From the NCBI RefSeq assembly GCF_013370205.1, contig NZ_JABWGV010000003.1, forward strand, positions 124,001 to 188,000: 64,000 nucleotides of DNA, in the 5' to 3' direction. This document shows positions 29,870 to 40,506 of this stretch, piece by piece. Every line of letters begins with the position of its first letter. Positions within the stretch are counted from its first letter, which is position 1. The position numbers were made by a program, and so were the translations under genes. The stretch is from Qipengyuania atrilutea. Lineage in GTDB: Bacteria > Pseudomonadota > Alphaproteobacteria > Sphingomonadales > Sphingomonadaceae. The notes under the pieces are model-generated. The model was given only the letters and a program-made list of their open reading frames with translations, searched no databases and had not been told where the DNA came from.

Positions 29870-30608
29870 GGAGCCTCAGAGCTCGGCGCTGCTCGGCGGA
29901 ATTCCGCACGGATTTTTCGGCAGCCGAAGACCCAGGGGCGGCAACGGGCCGTTCGATGCGCGCGATCCGGCTGTCGTGAAAGAGGCGGCCGCGATCGTGG
30001 ACGCGAACAGCGCTGCGATGCTGTGCGACCAGATCCATTCCGCCGTTACGGTCACGGTCGACGCACCGATCGGGCCGCCGTGGCCGAAGGCCGATGCTCT
30101 GGTAACGAACCGCCCCGGACTGGCCCTTGGCATTTACACCGCCGATTGTGCTCCTGTGCTTTTCGCTGACGAGGACGCCGGCATCGTCGGTGCCGCGCAT
30201 GCGGGCTGGCGCGGCGCGCACGGCGGTATCCTCGACAGCTGCGTCGATGCGATGGTGACGCTAGGCGCCCGGCGGGAGATGATTCACGCCGTTATCGGAC
30301 CATGCATTGCGCAGGAAAGCTACGAAGTGGACGAGGCTTTCCGGGCCGAATTCGGCGAAGAGGACGCTGCGTTCTTCGTGCCGGGAAGGCAGGGGCACTA
30401 CTTCTTCGATCTGGTGCGCTATGTCGGTGCACGGCTGCGCCGGGCAGGGCTATTCCGCTTTGCAGCCCTTGGCCTCGATACCCGCAGTCTGAGCGACCGC
30501 TATTTCTCGTTCCGCCGAGCTACGGAGTTGGGCGAGGCGACCGGACGGCGCCAGATCAGCCTGATCGCGGCTCCCTCCCTCCTCACCCGTAAGCCTGCCG
30601 TAGCGTAA
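29862..30608 (+). CDS. pgeF: Peptidoglycan editing factor PgeF (YfiH, laccase-domain family)
   Basis: The 248-residue protein has the YfiH fold with its Zn/Cu-type triad: a His in CDQIHSAVTVTV, the Cys in TADCAPVLFADE and the His in GAAHAGWRGAHGG. PgeF hydrolyses misincorporated amino acids such as L-Ser in the muropeptide stem. It starts with TTG at 29862, overlapping the pepN end by 8 bp, so expression is tied to pepN. Confidence 0.9.
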   Translation: MTEEPQSSALLGGIPHGFFGSRRPRGGNGPFDARDPAVVKEAAAIVDANSAAMLCDQIHSAVTVTVDAPIGPPWPKADALVTNRPGLALGIYTADCAPVLFADEDAGIVGAAHAGWRGAHGGILDSCVDAMVTLGARREMIHAVIGPCIAQESYEVDEAFRAEFGEEDAAFFVPGRQGHYFFDLVRYVGARLRRAGLFRFAALGLDTRSLSDRYFSFRRATELGEATGRRQISLIAAPSLLTRKPAVA

Positions 30609-30691
30609 GCGTAGCGGACGGGCCGCCTGCCGCTGTCCGCGTGCCAAAATGGCGGTTGGCAAGGCGGCGGTTTGCAGCTATCAGCGCGCCG

Positions 30692-30725
30692 AAACCGGCT
30701 CCAGATTGGACGGAGCCGTTTATCT
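30692..30725 (+). terminator. Rho-independent terminator after pgeF
   Basis: GGCTCC and GGAGCC form a stem that extends to AAAC/GTTT with one bulged C, with an 8-10 base loop, followed by a short T-rich tail. It lies about 85 bp after the pgeF stop and 65 bp before petA, so it separates the two units. The 182-bp gap 30609-30790 otherwise holds only short inverted repeats. Confidence 0.65.
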
Positions 30726-30790
30726 AACGGCAAGACCGGTACTTCTGCGCCGCGCGCGGACATGAGCCGGATCGAGGCAAGGCGGAACTG

Positions 30791-31393
30791 ATGTCAGAAA
30801 CAAGCGCTAGCGCGGTTGCAGATCCCAATACACACGCCGCTACCGCGGACGGCACCACGGCAGGCGCGCCGGGCGGCGTGCGCCGGCGTGACTTCATCGA
30901 TATCGCGGCTCTGAGTGCCGCCGGCGTGGGCGGGCTTGCCGTTCTCTACCCGCTGATTTCGCAAATGGCGCCGTCCGAAGACGTGCTTGCCGAAAGCACG
31001 ACCGACGTCGACGTCAGCGCGATCGAGCCTGGACAGGCGATCAAGAGCGTGTTCCGCAAGCAGCCGCTGTTCATCCGCCGCTTGACGGACGCAGAAATCG
31101 CTGAGGCGAACTCGGTTCCGCTGAGCGCGCTGCGCGATCCGGAGACCTTGTCCGACCGTACGCTGGAAGGCCATCTGAGCCTTCTCGTGACGATGGGTGT
31201 ATGCACCCATCTCGGCTGCGTTCCGCTGGGCGTCACCGAAGGCGAGAACCGCGGCGAATTCGGCGGCTATTTCTGCCCGTGCCACGGGTCGCACTATGAT
31301 GTGGCGGGCCGGATCCGAAAGGGTCCTGCGCCGACCAACCTCGTGGTGCCGGAATACACGTTCAACACCGACACCGTCATTCGCGTAGGCTAG
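30791..31393 (+). CDS. petA: Ubiquinol-cytochrome c reductase, Rieske iron-sulfur subunit
   Basis: This 200-residue subunit of the cytochrome bc1 complex carries the [2Fe-2S] cluster. Ligands are Cys138 and His140 (CTHLGC) and Cys162 and His165 (CPCHGSHYD), with the disulfide pair Cys143/Cys164. The N-terminus has a twin-arginine-like stretch ([18 protein letters not shown]) leading into the membrane anchor. It is the first gene of petABC. Confidence 0.97.
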   Translation: MSETSASAVADPNTHAATADGTTAGAPGGVRRRDFIDIAALSAAGVGGLAVLYPLISQMAPSEDVLAESTTDVDVSAIEPGQAIKSVFRKQPLFIRRLTDAEIAEANSVPLSALRDPETLSDRTLEGHLSLLVTMGVCTHLGCVPLGVTEGENRGEFGGYFCPCHGSHYDVAGRIRKGPAPTNLVVPEYTFNTDTVIRVG

Positions 31394-31410
31394 GAAACGA
31401 GAGAGCCGAT

Positions 31411-32703
31411 ATGAGTTTTGCCTGGGCCAAGCAGTATGAGCCGTCGAACGGCCTGATGAGGTGGGTGGACGAGAAGCTGCCCCTTCCTCGCCTCGTCTAC
31501 AATGCGGTCGGTGCCGGATATCCGGTGCCGCGCAACCTCAACTACATGTGGAACTTCGGCGTGCTCGCCGGTTTCGCCCTGGTGTTGCAGATCGTGACCG
31601 GCGTGATCCTGGCGATGCATTATGCCGCCAATGCCGAGGTCGCGTTTGCGAGCGTCGAGCACATCATGCGCGACGTCAACTGGGGCTGGATGCTGCGCTA
31701 TGCGCACGCGAACGGCGCGAGCTTCTTCTTCGTCGTCATCTACCTCCATATCTTCCGCGGCCTGTTCTATTCCTCCTACAAGGCCCCGCGCGAGATGATC
31801 TGGCTGCTCGGCGTCGTGATCTTCCTGCTGGTGATGGCGACCGCCTTCATGGGCTACGTGCTTCCCTGGGGCCAGATGAGCTTTTGGGGCGCGAAGGTCA
31901 TCACCGGCCTGTTCGGTGCGATCCCGCTGGTCGGCGAGAGCATCCAGGTCTGGCTGCTGGGCGGTTTCGCGCCCGATAACGCCGCGCTCAACCGCTTCTT
32001 CTCGCTGCACTTCCTGCTGCCGTTCGTGACGGCGGGCGTCATCATCCTGCACATCTGGGCATTGCACATTCCCGGATCGTCGAACCCGACCGGCGTCGAA
32101 GTAAAGAGCGAGAGCGACACCGTGCCGTTCCACCCGTACTACACGGCTAAGGACGGCTTCGGGCTGGGCATCTTCCTGCTCATCTATTTCGCGGTCGTAT
32201 TCTTCTTGCCGAACTATCTCGGCCACGCGGACAACTATATCGAGGCGAACCCGCTGGCGACGCCTGCGAACATCGTGCCCGAATGGTACTTCTGGCCGTT
32301 CTACGCGATCCTGCGCGCCTTCACCTTCGACTTCATCCTGCCCGCGAAGCTGTGGGGTGTGCTCGCAATGTTCGCGTCGATCCTGCTGTGGTTTTTCCTG
32401 CCGTGGCTCGACAAGTCGCCGGTGCGTTCGGGTCACTACCGTCCGCTGTTCCGCAAGTTCTTCTGGTTCGGCCTGATCCCCTGCATCCTCGTGCTGGGAT
32501 ATTGCGGCGGTGCGCACCTCAGCCCGTGGACTATCGCACTGAGCCAGCTTGCGACGGCCTATTACTTCCTTCACTTCCTGGTGATCCTGCCGCTGATCTC
32601 GAGCTTCGAGAAGACCGAGCCGATGCCCTATTCCATTACCGATGCGGTGCTCAACGCGGACAAGAAGCCGGTGCTGGGCGAAAACACCTCGCCCGCGGTT
32701 TGA
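31411..32703 (+). CDS. petB: Ubiquinol-cytochrome c reductase, cytochrome b
   Basis: The 430-residue integral membrane subunit binds two b haems. Eight transmembrane helices are apparent; [15 protein letters not shown] is the Qo-site PEWY motif, and the paired histidines in helices B and D occur in [18 protein letters not shown] and [20 protein letters not shown]. It lies 17 bp after petA and 24 bp before petC. Confidence 0.98.
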   Translation: MSFAWAKQYEPSNGLMRWVDEKLPLPRLVYNAVGAGYPVPRNLNYMWNFGVLAGFALVLQIVTGVILAMHYAANAEVAFASVEHIMRDVNWGWMLRYAHANGASFFFVVIYLHIFRGLFYSSYKAPREMIWLLGVVIFLLVMATAFMGYVLPWGQMSFWGAKVITGLFGAIPLVGESIQVWLLGGFAPDNAALNRFFSLHFLLPFVTAGVIILHIWALHIPGSSNPTGVEVKSESDTVPFHPYYTAKDGFGLGIFLLIYFAVVFFLPNYLGHADNYIEANPLATPANIVPEWYFWPFYAILRAFTFDFILPAKLWGVLAMFASILLWFFLPWLDKSPVRSGHYRPLFRKFFWFGLIPCILVLGYCGGAHLSPWTIALSQLATAYYFLHFLVILPLISSFEKTEPMPYSITDAVLNADKKPVLGENTSPAV

Positions 32704-32727
32704 AGACGAAAGAAAGCGCTTACTAAC

Positions 32728-33579
32728 ATGGCTCGTCTGATTGCAATTCTCGTTGGCCTCGGCTTCACGCTGGTGGTGCTGATTTCCTTCGGGGTGGACA
32801 CCTACACCTCGATTACCGAACCGGCGCCCGAGACCGCGGAGCACAAGTTCCACCTCGAACCGAAGGCCGTTTCGTTTCCGCATGACGGCGTGTTCGGTAA
32901 GTGGGACACGGCGCAGCTGCAGCGTGGCTACGTCGTCTACAAGGAAGTCTGCGCTGCTTGTCACAGCATGAAGTTCGTCGCGTTCCGCGATCTGGCCGAT
33001 CTCGGCTATACCGAACCCGAAGTGCAGGCACTGGCAGCCGAATGGCAGGTTCCGGGTGTCGATCCGCAGACGGGTGAAGCCGTCCTGCGTGCAGGCGAAC
33101 CGACCGATTATTTCCCTTCGCCCTATCCCAATGCCGTGGCTGCTGCTGCCGCCAACAACAACGCCATTCCGCCGGACCTTTCGCTGATGGCGAAAGCACG
33201 GCACGGCGGGGCGGAATATATCTACTCGCTGCTGACGGGCTATCAGGAGCCTTCGGAAGAACTGCTGGCCGAATTCCCCGAAGCGGCGCCGGGTCAGGGA
33301 CTCTATCACAATCCGTATTTCCCGAACCTCAACCTCGCGATGGCTCCGCCGCTGACGGCGACCGGGCAGGTTTCGTATGAGGACGGGACAGAAGCGACCA
33401 TTCCCCAGATGGCGAAGGACGTCAGTGCGTTCCTGAGCTGGACGGCGGAACCGACCAAAGTGAAGCGCACACAGACCGGTTGGCCGGTGCTTGGCTTCGT
33501 CCTGTTTGCGACGATCCTTGCCTACCTGTCCAAGAAGCAGATCTGGGCAGCGGTGAAGCCGGCCAAGCGCAAGGACTGA
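32728..33579 (+). CDS. petC: Ubiquinol-cytochrome c reductase, cytochrome c1
   Basis: The 283-residue haem c subunit has the CxxCH motif CAACH at residues 75-79 and an axial Met in LNLAMAPPLT. One transmembrane helix near the N-terminus probably acts as the export signal. The C-terminal anchor helix (GFVLFATILAYLSKKQIW) is followed by a basic tail. It ends petABC; apt starts 25 bp later. Confidence 0.97.
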   Translation: MARLIAILVGLGFTLVVLISFGVDTYTSITEPAPETAEHKFHLEPKAVSFPHDGVFGKWDTAQLQRGYVVYKEVCAACHSMKFVAFRDLADLGYTEPEVQALAAEWQVPGVDPQTGEAVLRAGEPTDYFPSPYPNAVAAAAANNNAIPPDLSLMAKARHGGAEYIYSLLTGYQEPSEELLAEFPEAAPGQGLYHNPYFPNLNLAMAPPLTATGQVSYEDGTEATIPQMAKDVSAFLSWTAEPTKVKRTQTGWPVLGFVLFATILAYLSKKQIWAAVKPAKRKD

Positions 33580-33604
33580 GCCCGTCGCTTCCGCAACCGA
33601 CCGC

Positions 33605-34141
33605 ATGACGCCTGCAGAGCTGCGGGCGCTCGTGCGAACGGTGCCGGATTTCCCGGCGAAGGGGATACAGTTCCGCGATATCACGACCCTGCTCAATCAT
33701 GGGCGGGGCCTTGCCGATAGCGTTGCCGCATTGGCCGACAATGTCGCAGCGCACGCTCCCGACCGGATCGTCGGCATGGAAGCGCGCGGCTTCATCTTCG
33801 GCGCGGCCGTGGCGGTCCACCTCTCGTTGCCGTTCGTCCCGATCCGCAAGCCCGGCAAGCTTCCGGTCGAAGCACTGAGTGTCGATTACGCGCTCGAATA
33901 TGGAACCGACCGGCTCGAACTGGATGCTGGTGCAATCGCAAAGGGCGACCGAATCGCTATCGTCGACGACCTCATCGCAACCGGCGGAACCGCGCTCGCA
34001 GCTGCAGAGCTTCTGCGGCAGGCCGGGGCAGATGCCGTATGCGCGGGGTTCGTGATCGACTTGCCGGACCTCGGCGGCGCAGCGAAACTGGAGGCGGACG
34101 GCGTACCCGTTTCCGCGCTGATGCAGTTCGACGGCGACTGA
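33605..34141 (+). CDS. apt: Adenine phosphoribosyltransferase
   Basis: Apt salvages adenine to AMP using PRPP. The 178-residue protein has IQFRDITTLL, the FIFGAAVAVHL segment after GMEARG, and the PRPP-binding loop IAIVDDLIATGGTALAAAELL. Length and motifs are standard. It follows petC closely and might be read from the same transcript. Confidence 0.97.
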   Translation: MTPAELRALVRTVPDFPAKGIQFRDITTLLNHGRGLADSVAALADNVAAHAPDRIVGMEARGFIFGAAVAVHLSLPFVPIRKPGKLPVEALSVDYALEYGTDRLELDAGAIAKGDRIAIVDDLIATGGTALAAAELLRQAGADAVCAGFVIDLPDLGGAAKLEADGVPVSALMQFDGD

Positions 34142-34254
34142 TTTGACCCGAGCGCCGAAATTGGCGATTGTCGGAACCCTACAGAGACACGGTTTGTTAA
34201 GTAATGTGACCGCGCGCCAAGCGCGGCGACGCAGGGGGCGCTAGCACACTAGAC

Positions 34255-36108
34255 ATGGAAGAAACCGCACTCGTCATCGCCCTTGTCGGCGTACTGGGCA
34301 TCGGTGCCCAGTGGGTTGCTTGGCGGACGGGCTGGCCGGCAATCGTCTTGATGCTGGCAGCGGGCTTTCTGGCCGGTCCTGTGCTCGGCATCTTCGATCC
34401 GGAGCTGACCTTCGGCGAAATGCTGGAGCCGATGGTGGCGATCGGCGTTGCGCTGATCCTGTTCGAAGGCGGCTTAAGCCTCGATTTCCGTGAACTCCGC
34501 CACGCAGGGGGCGGCGTGCTCAGGCTGGCGACAGTCGGGGTCATCGTCGGGTGGTTCCTCGGAAGCGTCGCAGGCAACTGGATTGCCGGGCTCGCATGGC
34601 CTGTGGCGATCCTGTTCGGCGGCATCCTCATCGTGACCGGACCGACGGTGGTCATTCCCCTGTTGCGGCAATCGTCGATCCAGGCGCGCCCGGCCTCGAT
34701 CCTGAAGTGGGAAGCCATCGTCAACGACCCGACCGGCGCGCTTTGCGCGGTCATCGCCTACGAGTATTTCCGCCTCTCCGCCGATGGTGCGACCGTGTTC
34801 GAAGTCGTGCCGCCGCTGCTCATCGCCGCTGCACTTGCCGGATTGATCGGTTACGCTGCCGCGGTCGTGATCGCGTGGTCCTTTCCGCGCGGACTGATCC
34901 CGGAATATCTGAAAGTGCCCGTTCTCCTGACAACGGTCATCGCTGTGTTCGTCCTGTCGAACCTGATCGAACATGAGGCCGGTCTGGTCGCCGTTACGGT
35001 CATGGGCGTGGCGCTCGCGAACATGAACGTATCGAGCCTGCGAAGCATTCACCCGTTCAAGCAGAACATCGCGGTGCTGCTCGTTTCCGGCATTTTCATC
35101 CTGCTGTCGAGTTCGCTCAACTTTTCCGACCTCGAATTCTTCAACTGGCGCTTTGCCGGTTTCCTCGTCGCGTTGCTGTTCGTCGTACGCCCGGCGACAG
35201 TGTTGATCTCGCTGCTCGGGAGTAGCGTACCCTGGAACGAGCGCCTGCTGCTCGCGTGGATCGCCCCGCGCGGTATCGTGCTTGTCGCGATTTCAGGCCT
35301 GTTCGCGCTGCGCTTGACCGAACTGGGCTTCGAGGGCGGCAGCGTCCTCATCGGCCTCAGCTTCGCGGTGGTTGTCGTCACGATCGTCGCGCACGGCTTC
35401 ACCATCGATCTCGTCGCTCGGCTGCTGAAGGTGAAAGGCAACACTCGGCCTGGCTTGCTCATTGTCGGCAGTACGCCGTGGTCGATCGACCTCGCGCTGC
35501 AGATGCAGGCGCTCAAGACACCCGTGACCGTGGTCGATTCGAGCTGGCAGCGACTTGCGTCCGCGCGCCAGAAGGGTCTGCCCTATTACCACGGCGAGAT
35601 CCTCAACGAAGCGACCGAGCACAATCTCGACCTATCACCTTTCCAGACGCTGGTCGCGGCGACCGATAACGAGGCTTACAATGCCCTCGTCTGCAACGAG
35701 TTCGCGTATGAGATCGGGCGGGATTCGGTTTATCAGCTCGGCGAAGCAGGCGACGACGACGACCGGCATGCCATTCCGCTTTCGCTGCGCGGACGCGCCT
35801 TGTTCGAAGCGGGCTTCGGCGTGGCCGAGGTCAACGAGCTCGGCAAGAAGGGTTGGGTGATCCGCAAGACCAAGCTTACCGAGGAATTCACGTTCGAAGA
35901 CGCGTTGGAGAAGCTGCCGAAGGACGGCCATTTGCTGATGCTGCTGCGCGATACCGGGCAGATGCGGTTCTTTACGCATGCCGCCCGGCCCGAACCGCGT
36001 GCCGGCGATACGGTGATCAGCTATTCGCCGCCCCAACCGAAGACCGCCGAGGAGGCTGCTGCAAAACGCTCCGGCAAAAGGGGCGGCGGCAATCCGCAGC
36101 CGGCATAG
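34255..36108 (+). CDS. CPA1-family cation:proton antiporter with C-terminal TrkA-N/RCK domain
   Basis: The 617-residue protein has about 12 transmembrane helices (residues 1-390) with the LIVTGPTVVIPLLR and VNDPTGALCAVI segments; the N-D pair is the transport site of NhaP-type antiporters. A cytoplasmic part of about 200 residues follows, with a Rossmann-like nucleotide-binding strand (LLIVGSTPWSIDLALQ) and an NEAYNALVCNEFAYEIG segment of the TrkA-N/RCK type. The RCK domain probably gates transport by nucleotide. Whether Na+ or K+ is carried is unknown. Confidence 0.86.
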   Translation: MEETALVIALVGVLGIGAQWVAWRTGWPAIVLMLAAGFLAGPVLGIFDPELTFGEMLEPMVAIGVALILFEGGLSLDFRELRHAGGGVLRLATVGVIVGWFLGSVAGNWIAGLAWPVAILFGGILIVTGPTVVIPLLRQSSIQARPASILKWEAIVNDPTGALCAVIAYEYFRLSADGATVFEVVPPLLIAAALAGLIGYAAAVVIAWSFPRGLIPEYLKVPVLLTTVIAVFVLSNLIEHEAGLVAVTVMGVALANMNVSSLRSIHPFKQNIAVLLVSGIFILLSSSLNFSDLEFFNWRFAGFLVALLFVVRPATVLISLLGSSVPWNERLLLAWIAPRGIVLVAISGLFALRLTELGFEGGSVLIGLSFAVVVVTIVAHGFTIDLVARLLKVKGNTRPGLLIVGSTPWSIDLALQMQALKTPVTVVDSSWQRLASARQKGLPYYHGEILNEATEHNLDLSPFQTLVAATDNEAYNALVCNEFAYEIGRDSVYQLGEAGDDDDRHAIPLSLRGRALFEAGFGVAEVNELGKKGWVIRKTKLTEEFTFEDALEKLPKDGHLLMLLRDTGQMRFFTHAARPEPRAGDTVISYSPPQPKTAEEAAAKRSGKRGGGNPQPA

Positions 36109-36118
36109 GAGGGAATTG

Positions 36119-36772
36119 ATGCGACGCCTGTTACTTGCCGCCACCGTTCTCGCAGGACTTTCCGCCTGCGACCGCGACCGCGAGCGCGACGGTCCGCTGA
36201 TCGGCGGCGAAGAGAGTATCATCGAGGAAGAGGAGCCGGTGACGGACGTGCCCCGCCGCTCGATCTTTCGCGAGGATGTCGAGCAGCCGGATATGGAAGC
36301 CGCTGCACTGGAGCCTCTGCGCGAGACGATCTCCTTCGCCGAAGGGCAGCGAGAGCTCGATACAGCAGCGCGCGCGGCGTTGGTCGAGATCGCCCAGTCG
36401 CCGCAGTTCAGGGAGTCGGGTCAGATCACGCTGCGCGGCCATACCGACAGCGGCGGCAACGACGAGGTGAACCTGCGGGCATCGGAACGGCGCGCGAACC
36501 TCGTCCGCGATTGGCTGGTCGAGCATGGCGTCGACGAAGAGCGGATCACCGTCATCGCGATGGGCGAGCAGAACCCGGTCGAGCCGAACGCGATGCCGGA
36601 CGGCACGCCCAACGAGGCAGGCCGCCGGGCCAATCGGCGGGTGGAGGTCCATATCGCCGTGCCGGAAGAAGATGAAATGGCGGAGACCGATGCCGAAGAA
36701 GACGAGGCGGCTGCATCACCGTCACCTTCAGCTACGGGCTCGCCGACTGCGAAGCGCAGCCCAGCGAACTAA
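36119..36772 (+). CDS. OmpA-family outer-membrane lipoprotein
   Basis: The 217-residue protein has a lipoprotein signal with the lipobox cysteine at residue 17 (VLAGLSAC). After an acidic spacer it carries an OmpA C-like peptidoglycan-binding domain with ITLRGHTDSGGNDEVNLRASERRANLVRDW and EERITVIAMGEQNPVEPNA. It ends in an acidic/serine-rich tail. The ATG at 36119 has AGGAGGG just upstream; an in-frame TTG one codon earlier is less likely. The stop overlaps the cysQ stop from the opposite strand by 4 bp. Confidence 0.88.
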   Translation: MRRLLLAATVLAGLSACDRDRERDGPLIGGEESIIEEEEPVTDVPRRSIFREDVEQPDMEAAALEPLRETISFAEGQRELDTAARAALVEIAQSPQFRESGQITLRGHTDSGGNDEVNLRASERRANLVRDWLVEHGVDEERITVIAMGEQNPVEPNAMPDGTPNEAGRRANRRVEVHIAVPEEDEMAETDAEEDEAAASPSPSATGSPTAKRSPAN

Positions 36773-37524
36773 TCGAGCCGCGCTACCAGCGACAAGGTCC
36801 GCTCGGCCAGTTCGCTGCGGCAAATCAAAAGGTCGGGCAAATACACGTCTTCCTGGTTGTAGCGTAAAGGACTGCCGTCGATCCGTGAGCAATGGAGTCC
36901 GTGCGCCATGGCCACGGCTACCGGCGCGCAGCTGTCCCATTCGTATTGGCCGCCCGAGTGCAGGTAGATTTCCGCTTCGCCGCGCACGACGGCCATGGCC
37001 TTTGCGCCGGCCGAACCCATCGGGATGAGGTCCGCACCGAGCGCTTCGGCGACGGCCAGGGCTTCCTTGGCCGGGCGCGTCCGGCTTACCACCATGCGCG
37101 GCGTTGCCGGTGCTTCGAGCAGGGTACGCGGCTCGTCCGTACGCAGGACCGTTCCGCCGGAGAGGCCGGGAAGGGCGACCGCACCCACTTCGGCGACACC
37201 GCCGACGGAAAGCGCGACATGGACGGCCCAGTCGCTGCGTCCCTCGCCGAACTCGCGGGTTCCGTCTACAGGATCGATAATCCAGACCCGCTCCTTATCG
37301 AGCCGCTCCTTGGTGTCCTTGCTTTCTTCGGACAGGTAACCGTCTTCCGGGCGTGCTTCGGCCAGCAGCGGCATCAGCAGCCGGTTTGCAGCCGCGTCGC
37401 CCTCGTTGCCGAGCGCCTTGCCAGTAAGGCTAGTCTGCTCGCGCAGTTCGAGCAGCAGCTTCCCGGCGCGCTCTGCCAGATGCGCTGCCAGTGCAGCGTC
37501 GCTCAGCTTAGCCAGATCACTCAT
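36769..37524 (-). CDS. cysQ: 3'(2'),5'-bisphosphate nucleotidase CysQ
   Basis: The 251-residue inositol-monophosphatase-fold enzyme removes the 3'-phosphate from PAP(S), the by-product of sulfate activation. It shows the metal motif [15 protein letters not shown], the upstream SEESKD, and the C-terminal [19 protein letters not shown] signature. The ATG at 37524 overlaps the cysNC stop by 4 bp; the long frame continuing upstream lies inside cysNC. Its place in the cysD-cysNC-cysQ operon supports the call. Confidence 0.93.
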   Translation of the reverse strand: MSDLAKLSDAALAAHLAERAGKLLLELREQTSLTGKALGNEGDAAANRLLMPLLAEARPEDGYLSEESKDTKERLDKERVWIIDPVDGTREFGEGRSDWAVHVALSVGGVAEVGAVALPGLSGGTVLRTDEPRTLLEAPATPRMVVSRTRPAKEALAVAEALGADLIPMGSAGAKAMAVVRGEAEIYLHSGGQYEWDSCAPVAVAMAHGLHCSRIDGSPLRYNQEDVYLPDLLICRSELAERTLSLVARLD

Positions 37525-39452
37525 TTCAGCGGCAGGATGGCGGCTATGATGGCATCCGCAGCTTCTTCCACCGACATTTCGACGGTGTTGACGCGGATTT
37601 CCGGCTCTTCCGGCGGCTCGTAGGGGCTGTCGATACCCGTGAAGTTCTTCAGATTGCCCTCGCGTGCCTTGCGGTAGAGCCCTTTGACGTCGCGTTGCTC
37701 GGCTACTTCGAGCGGGGTGTCGACGAAGATCTCGATGAACTCGGCATCGGCGATCATCTCGCGCACCATCCGGCGCTCGGCACGGAAGGGGGAAATGAAC
37801 GCGGTAAGCACGATGAGGCCGGCATCGGTCATAAGCTTGGCGACTTCGCCCACGCGCCGAATGTTCTCGATCCGGTCGGCCTCGGTAAAGCCGAGGTCGC
37901 GGTTGAGACCATGGCGCACGTTGTCCCCGTCGAGCAGGAAAGTGTGCCGATTCATCAGGTTGAGGCGCTGCTCGACCGCATTGGCGATGGTCGATTTGCC
38001 CGAACCGGATAGCCCGGTGAACCACAACACGCGGGGCTGCTGGTTCTTCATCCCCGCATGCTCTTCGCGGGTAATGGTCGTCGGCTGCCAATGGACGTTC
38101 TGCGCACGGCGGAGGCTGAAGTGAAGCATCCCGGCACCAACCGTCGCATTGGTCACCTTGTCGATCAGGATAAAGCCGCCCAGCGCCTTGCTATCTTCGT
38201 AGGCTTCGAAGGTAATGGGCTGTTCGGTGCGGAGTTCGGCAACCCCGATAGCATTCAGCTGCAGGGTTTTCGCCGCCAGATGATCGAGCGTGTTGACGTC
38301 GATCTCGTATTTCGGCTCCTGCACCGAGGCGGTCACCGTCTGTGTGCCGATCTTGAGCCAGTAGCCACGGCCGGGCTTCAGCGCTTCCTCGCCCATCCAG
38401 ACGATCGTCGCCTCGAACTGGTCGGAACTTTCGGGCGGATCGTCAGCGGCCGCGATCACGTCGCCGCGGCTGCAATCCACTTCGTCGTCGAGCACCAATG
38501 TCACCGACTGGCCCGCCTGCGCGCTATCGAGGTCGCCGTCGAATGTCGCGATGCTTTTGACAGTGCTCGTCTTGCCGGACGGTACGATCCGCACCGTGTC
38601 GCCCGGCGCGATGCTGCCGCTGGCGATCAGTCCGGAAAAACCGCGGAAGTCGAGATTGGGGCGGTTCACCCACTGCATCGGCATACGGAACGGACGCTCG
38701 GCGGCTTCGGCTGCCGAAACCTGAACCTCTTCAAGATGTTCGATGAGGCTCGCTCCGCGATACCACGGGGTGTTGTCCGACGGCGCGGCCGTGATGTTGT
38801 CGCCGCGGAAGCCCGAAATCGGGATCGCCGTAAAATCGGCTATACCGATATCCGCGGCAAACTTGCCGTAATCCGCAACGATCTCGTCGAAGCGGTCTTC
38901 GGTATAGTCGACGAGGTCCATCTTGTTCACTGCCAGCACGATGTTCCGGATGCCGAGCAGGTGGACAAGGTAGGAGTGGCGCCGGGTCTGTTTCAGCACG
39001 CCCTTGCGCGCGTCGATCAGGATCACCGCGCAATCGGCGGTCGAGGCGCCGGTGACCATATTGCGGGTATACTGTTCGTGGCCAGGCGTGTCCGCGACGA
39101 TGAACTTGCGCCGCTGTGTCGCGAAGAAGCGGTAGGCGACGTCGATCGTGATGCCCTGCTCGCGCTCTGCGGAGAGACCGTCGACGAGCAGCGCGAAGTC
39201 AAGCTCCTGCCCCTGCGTGCCGACCCTGCGGCTGTCGGCTTCGAGCGCGGCAAGCTGGTCCTCGAACACCATCTTTGAATCGTAGAGCAGTCGCCCGATC
39301 AAGGTGGACTTGCCGTCATCGACGCTGCCGCAGGTGATAAAACGCAGCAGGGTCTTGTCCTGATGCTGAGCAAGGTAGCCTTCGATGTCGTCCGCGATCA
39401 TCTCGTCCGGCGTGTAGCGGGGGCTGTCCGAAGGGGTTGGTGAGTGCGTCAT
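37521..39452 (-). CDS. cysNC: Fused sulfate adenylyltransferase subunit 1/adenylylsulfate kinase
   Basis: The 643-residue protein joins CysN, the GTPase that drives APS formation, and CysC, which makes PAPS. The N-terminal half shows the GTPase motifs [28 protein letters not shown] and NKMDLVD. The C-terminal part from about residue 450 shows the kinase P-loop GLSGSGKST and [16 protein letters not shown]. The fused form is common in alphaproteobacteria. It starts one base inside the end of cysD. Confidence 0.96.
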   Translation of the reverse strand: MTHSPTPSDSPRYTPDEMIADDIEGYLAQHQDKTLLRFITCGSVDDGKSTLIGRLLYDSKMVFEDQLAALEADSRRVGTQGQELDFALLVDGLSAEREQGITIDVAYRFFATQRRKFIVADTPGHEQYTRNMVTGASTADCAVILIDARKGVLKQTRRHSYLVHLLGIRNIVLAVNKMDLVDYTEDRFDEIVADYGKFAADIGIADFTAIPISGFRGDNITAAPSDNTPWYRGASLIEHLEEVQVSAAEAAERPFRMPMQWVNRPNLDFRGFSGLIASGSIAPGDTVRIVPSGKTSTVKSIATFDGDLDSAQAGQSVTLVLDDEVDCSRGDVIAAADDPPESSDQFEATIVWMGEEALKPGRGYWLKIGTQTVTASVQEPKYEIDVNTLDHLAAKTLQLNAIGVAELRTEQPITFEAYEDSKALGGFILIDKVTNATVGAGMLHFSLRRAQNVHWQPTTITREEHAGMKNQQPRVLWFTGLSGSGKSTIANAVEQRLNLMNRHTFLLDGDNVRHGLNRDLGFTEADRIENIRRVGEVAKLMTDAGLIVLTAFISPFRAERRMVREMIADAEFIEIFVDTPLEVAEQRDVKGLYRKAREGNLKNFTGIDSPYEPPEEPEIRVNTVEMSVEEAADAIIAAILPLK

Positions 39453-40366
39453 CAGAAGTAGCCCTCCTGCTTTTTCTTCTCCATGCCGGCACCGCCTTCG
39501 TCCTGGTCAATGACGCGCCCCTGCCGTTCGCTGGTAGTGGTGAGCAGCATTTCCTGGACCACTTCAGCCAATGTCGCGGCCTCGCTTTCGACGGCCCCGG
39601 TAAGCGGAAAGCACCCTAGCGTACGGAAGCGGATCGAACGCGTTTCCGTTTCCGGGCGCTTACCGAGCACCCGCTCCAGCCGGTCGAGGTCATCGGCCAT
39701 CAAGAGCTGGCCGCCATGTACGAAGGTCGGCCGGGGCGCTGCGAAATACAGCGGCACGATCTCGATGTCCTCGGCCATGATGTACTGCCAGATATCCAGC
39801 TCGGTCCAGTTCGACAGCGGAAAGACACGCATCGATTCGCTGCCGGATAAACGGGTGTTGTAAACGTTCCAGAGTTCGGGCCGCTGCGCCTTCGGGTTCC
39901 ATCCGTGGCTTGCCGTACGGATCGAGATTACCCGCTCCTTCGCCCGGCTCTTTTCCTCGTCGCGGCGTGCTCCGCCGAATGCGGCATCGAAACCGTAATG
40001 GTCGAGCGCCTGTTTCAGACCCTGGGTCTTCCACATATCCGTATGGAGCGCCCCGTGATCGAAGGGATTGATCCCGCGTTCTTCGGCCTCTTCGTTGCGC
40101 CACACGAGCAGCTCCATGCCGCTTTCCCGCGCCATCTTGTCGCGCAGTTCGTACATCGCCTTGAACTTCCACGTCGTATCGACATGAAGAAGCGGGAACG
40201 GCGGGGGTGAGGGATGGAAGGCTTTCCGCGCCAGATGCAGCATTACCGCGCTGTCCTTGCCGACGGAGTACAGCATGACCGGCTTATGCGCGGTCGCCGC
40301 GACTTCGCGCAGGATATGGATGCTTTCGGCTTCAAGCCGCTGAAGATGGGTCAGGGGGCGTGTCAT
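39452..40366 (-). CDS. cysD: Sulfate adenylyltransferase subunit 2
   Basis: CysD forms APS from ATP and sulfate in complex with CysN. The 304-residue PP-loop protein has [18 protein letters not shown], the [16 protein letters not shown] block and the C-terminal [24 protein letters not shown]-type tail (last residues KKQEGYF). The ATG at 40366 (MTRPLTHL) is at the family start; the 51 residues upstream in frame are not conserved-looking. It heads the leftward cysD-cysNC-cysQ operon and diverges from tRNA-Gly. Confidence 0.96.
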   Translation of the reverse strand: MTRPLTHLQRLEAESIHILREVAATAHKPVMLYSVGKDSAVMLHLARKAFHPSPPPFPLLHVDTTWKFKAMYELRDKMARESGMELLVWRNEEAEERGINPFDHGALHTDMWKTQGLKQALDHYGFDAAFGGARRDEEKSRAKERVISIRTASHGWNPKAQRPELWNVYNTRLSGSESMRVFPLSNWTELDIWQYIMAEDIEIVPLYFAAPRPTFVHGGQLLMADDLDRLERVLGKRPETETRSIRFRTLGCFPLTGAVESEAATLAEVVQEMLLTTTSERQGRVIDQDEGGAGMEKKKQEGYF

Positions 40367-40451
40367 ATTCGCGGTACAGCTAGCTACAACTGCCGCCCTT
40401 GCAAATAAGAATGGGTTTAGGACCGAGTAGCCGGGAACGCGAAATCCCGTG

Positions 40452-40480
40452 TTGACCTGAGGCGGCGGAGCGCAGTATCG
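40452..40480 (+). promoter_or_regulatory. Candidate promoter of tRNA-Gly
   Basis: TTGACC (40452-40457) with a 17-bp spacer to GTATCG (40475-40480) lies 26 bp upstream of tRNA-Gly. The -35 element is good and the -10 element is poor, so this is tentative. Confidence 0.35.
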
Positions 40481-40506
40481 GAGCCTTTCCGCCAGCCGGA
40501 TGCGAA

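Noticed and set aside
31390-33696. Long open frame (768 codons) on the minus strand opposite petABC
   Set aside because: It lies entirely antisense to three well-supported bc1 genes, has a His/Arg/Asp-rich unnatural composition, and arises from GC-rich codon bias.
36119-36772. Possibility that the OmpA-like protein is Pal
   Set aside because: It lacks tol/pal neighbours and has an unusual acidic spacer and tail, so I keep the general family name.
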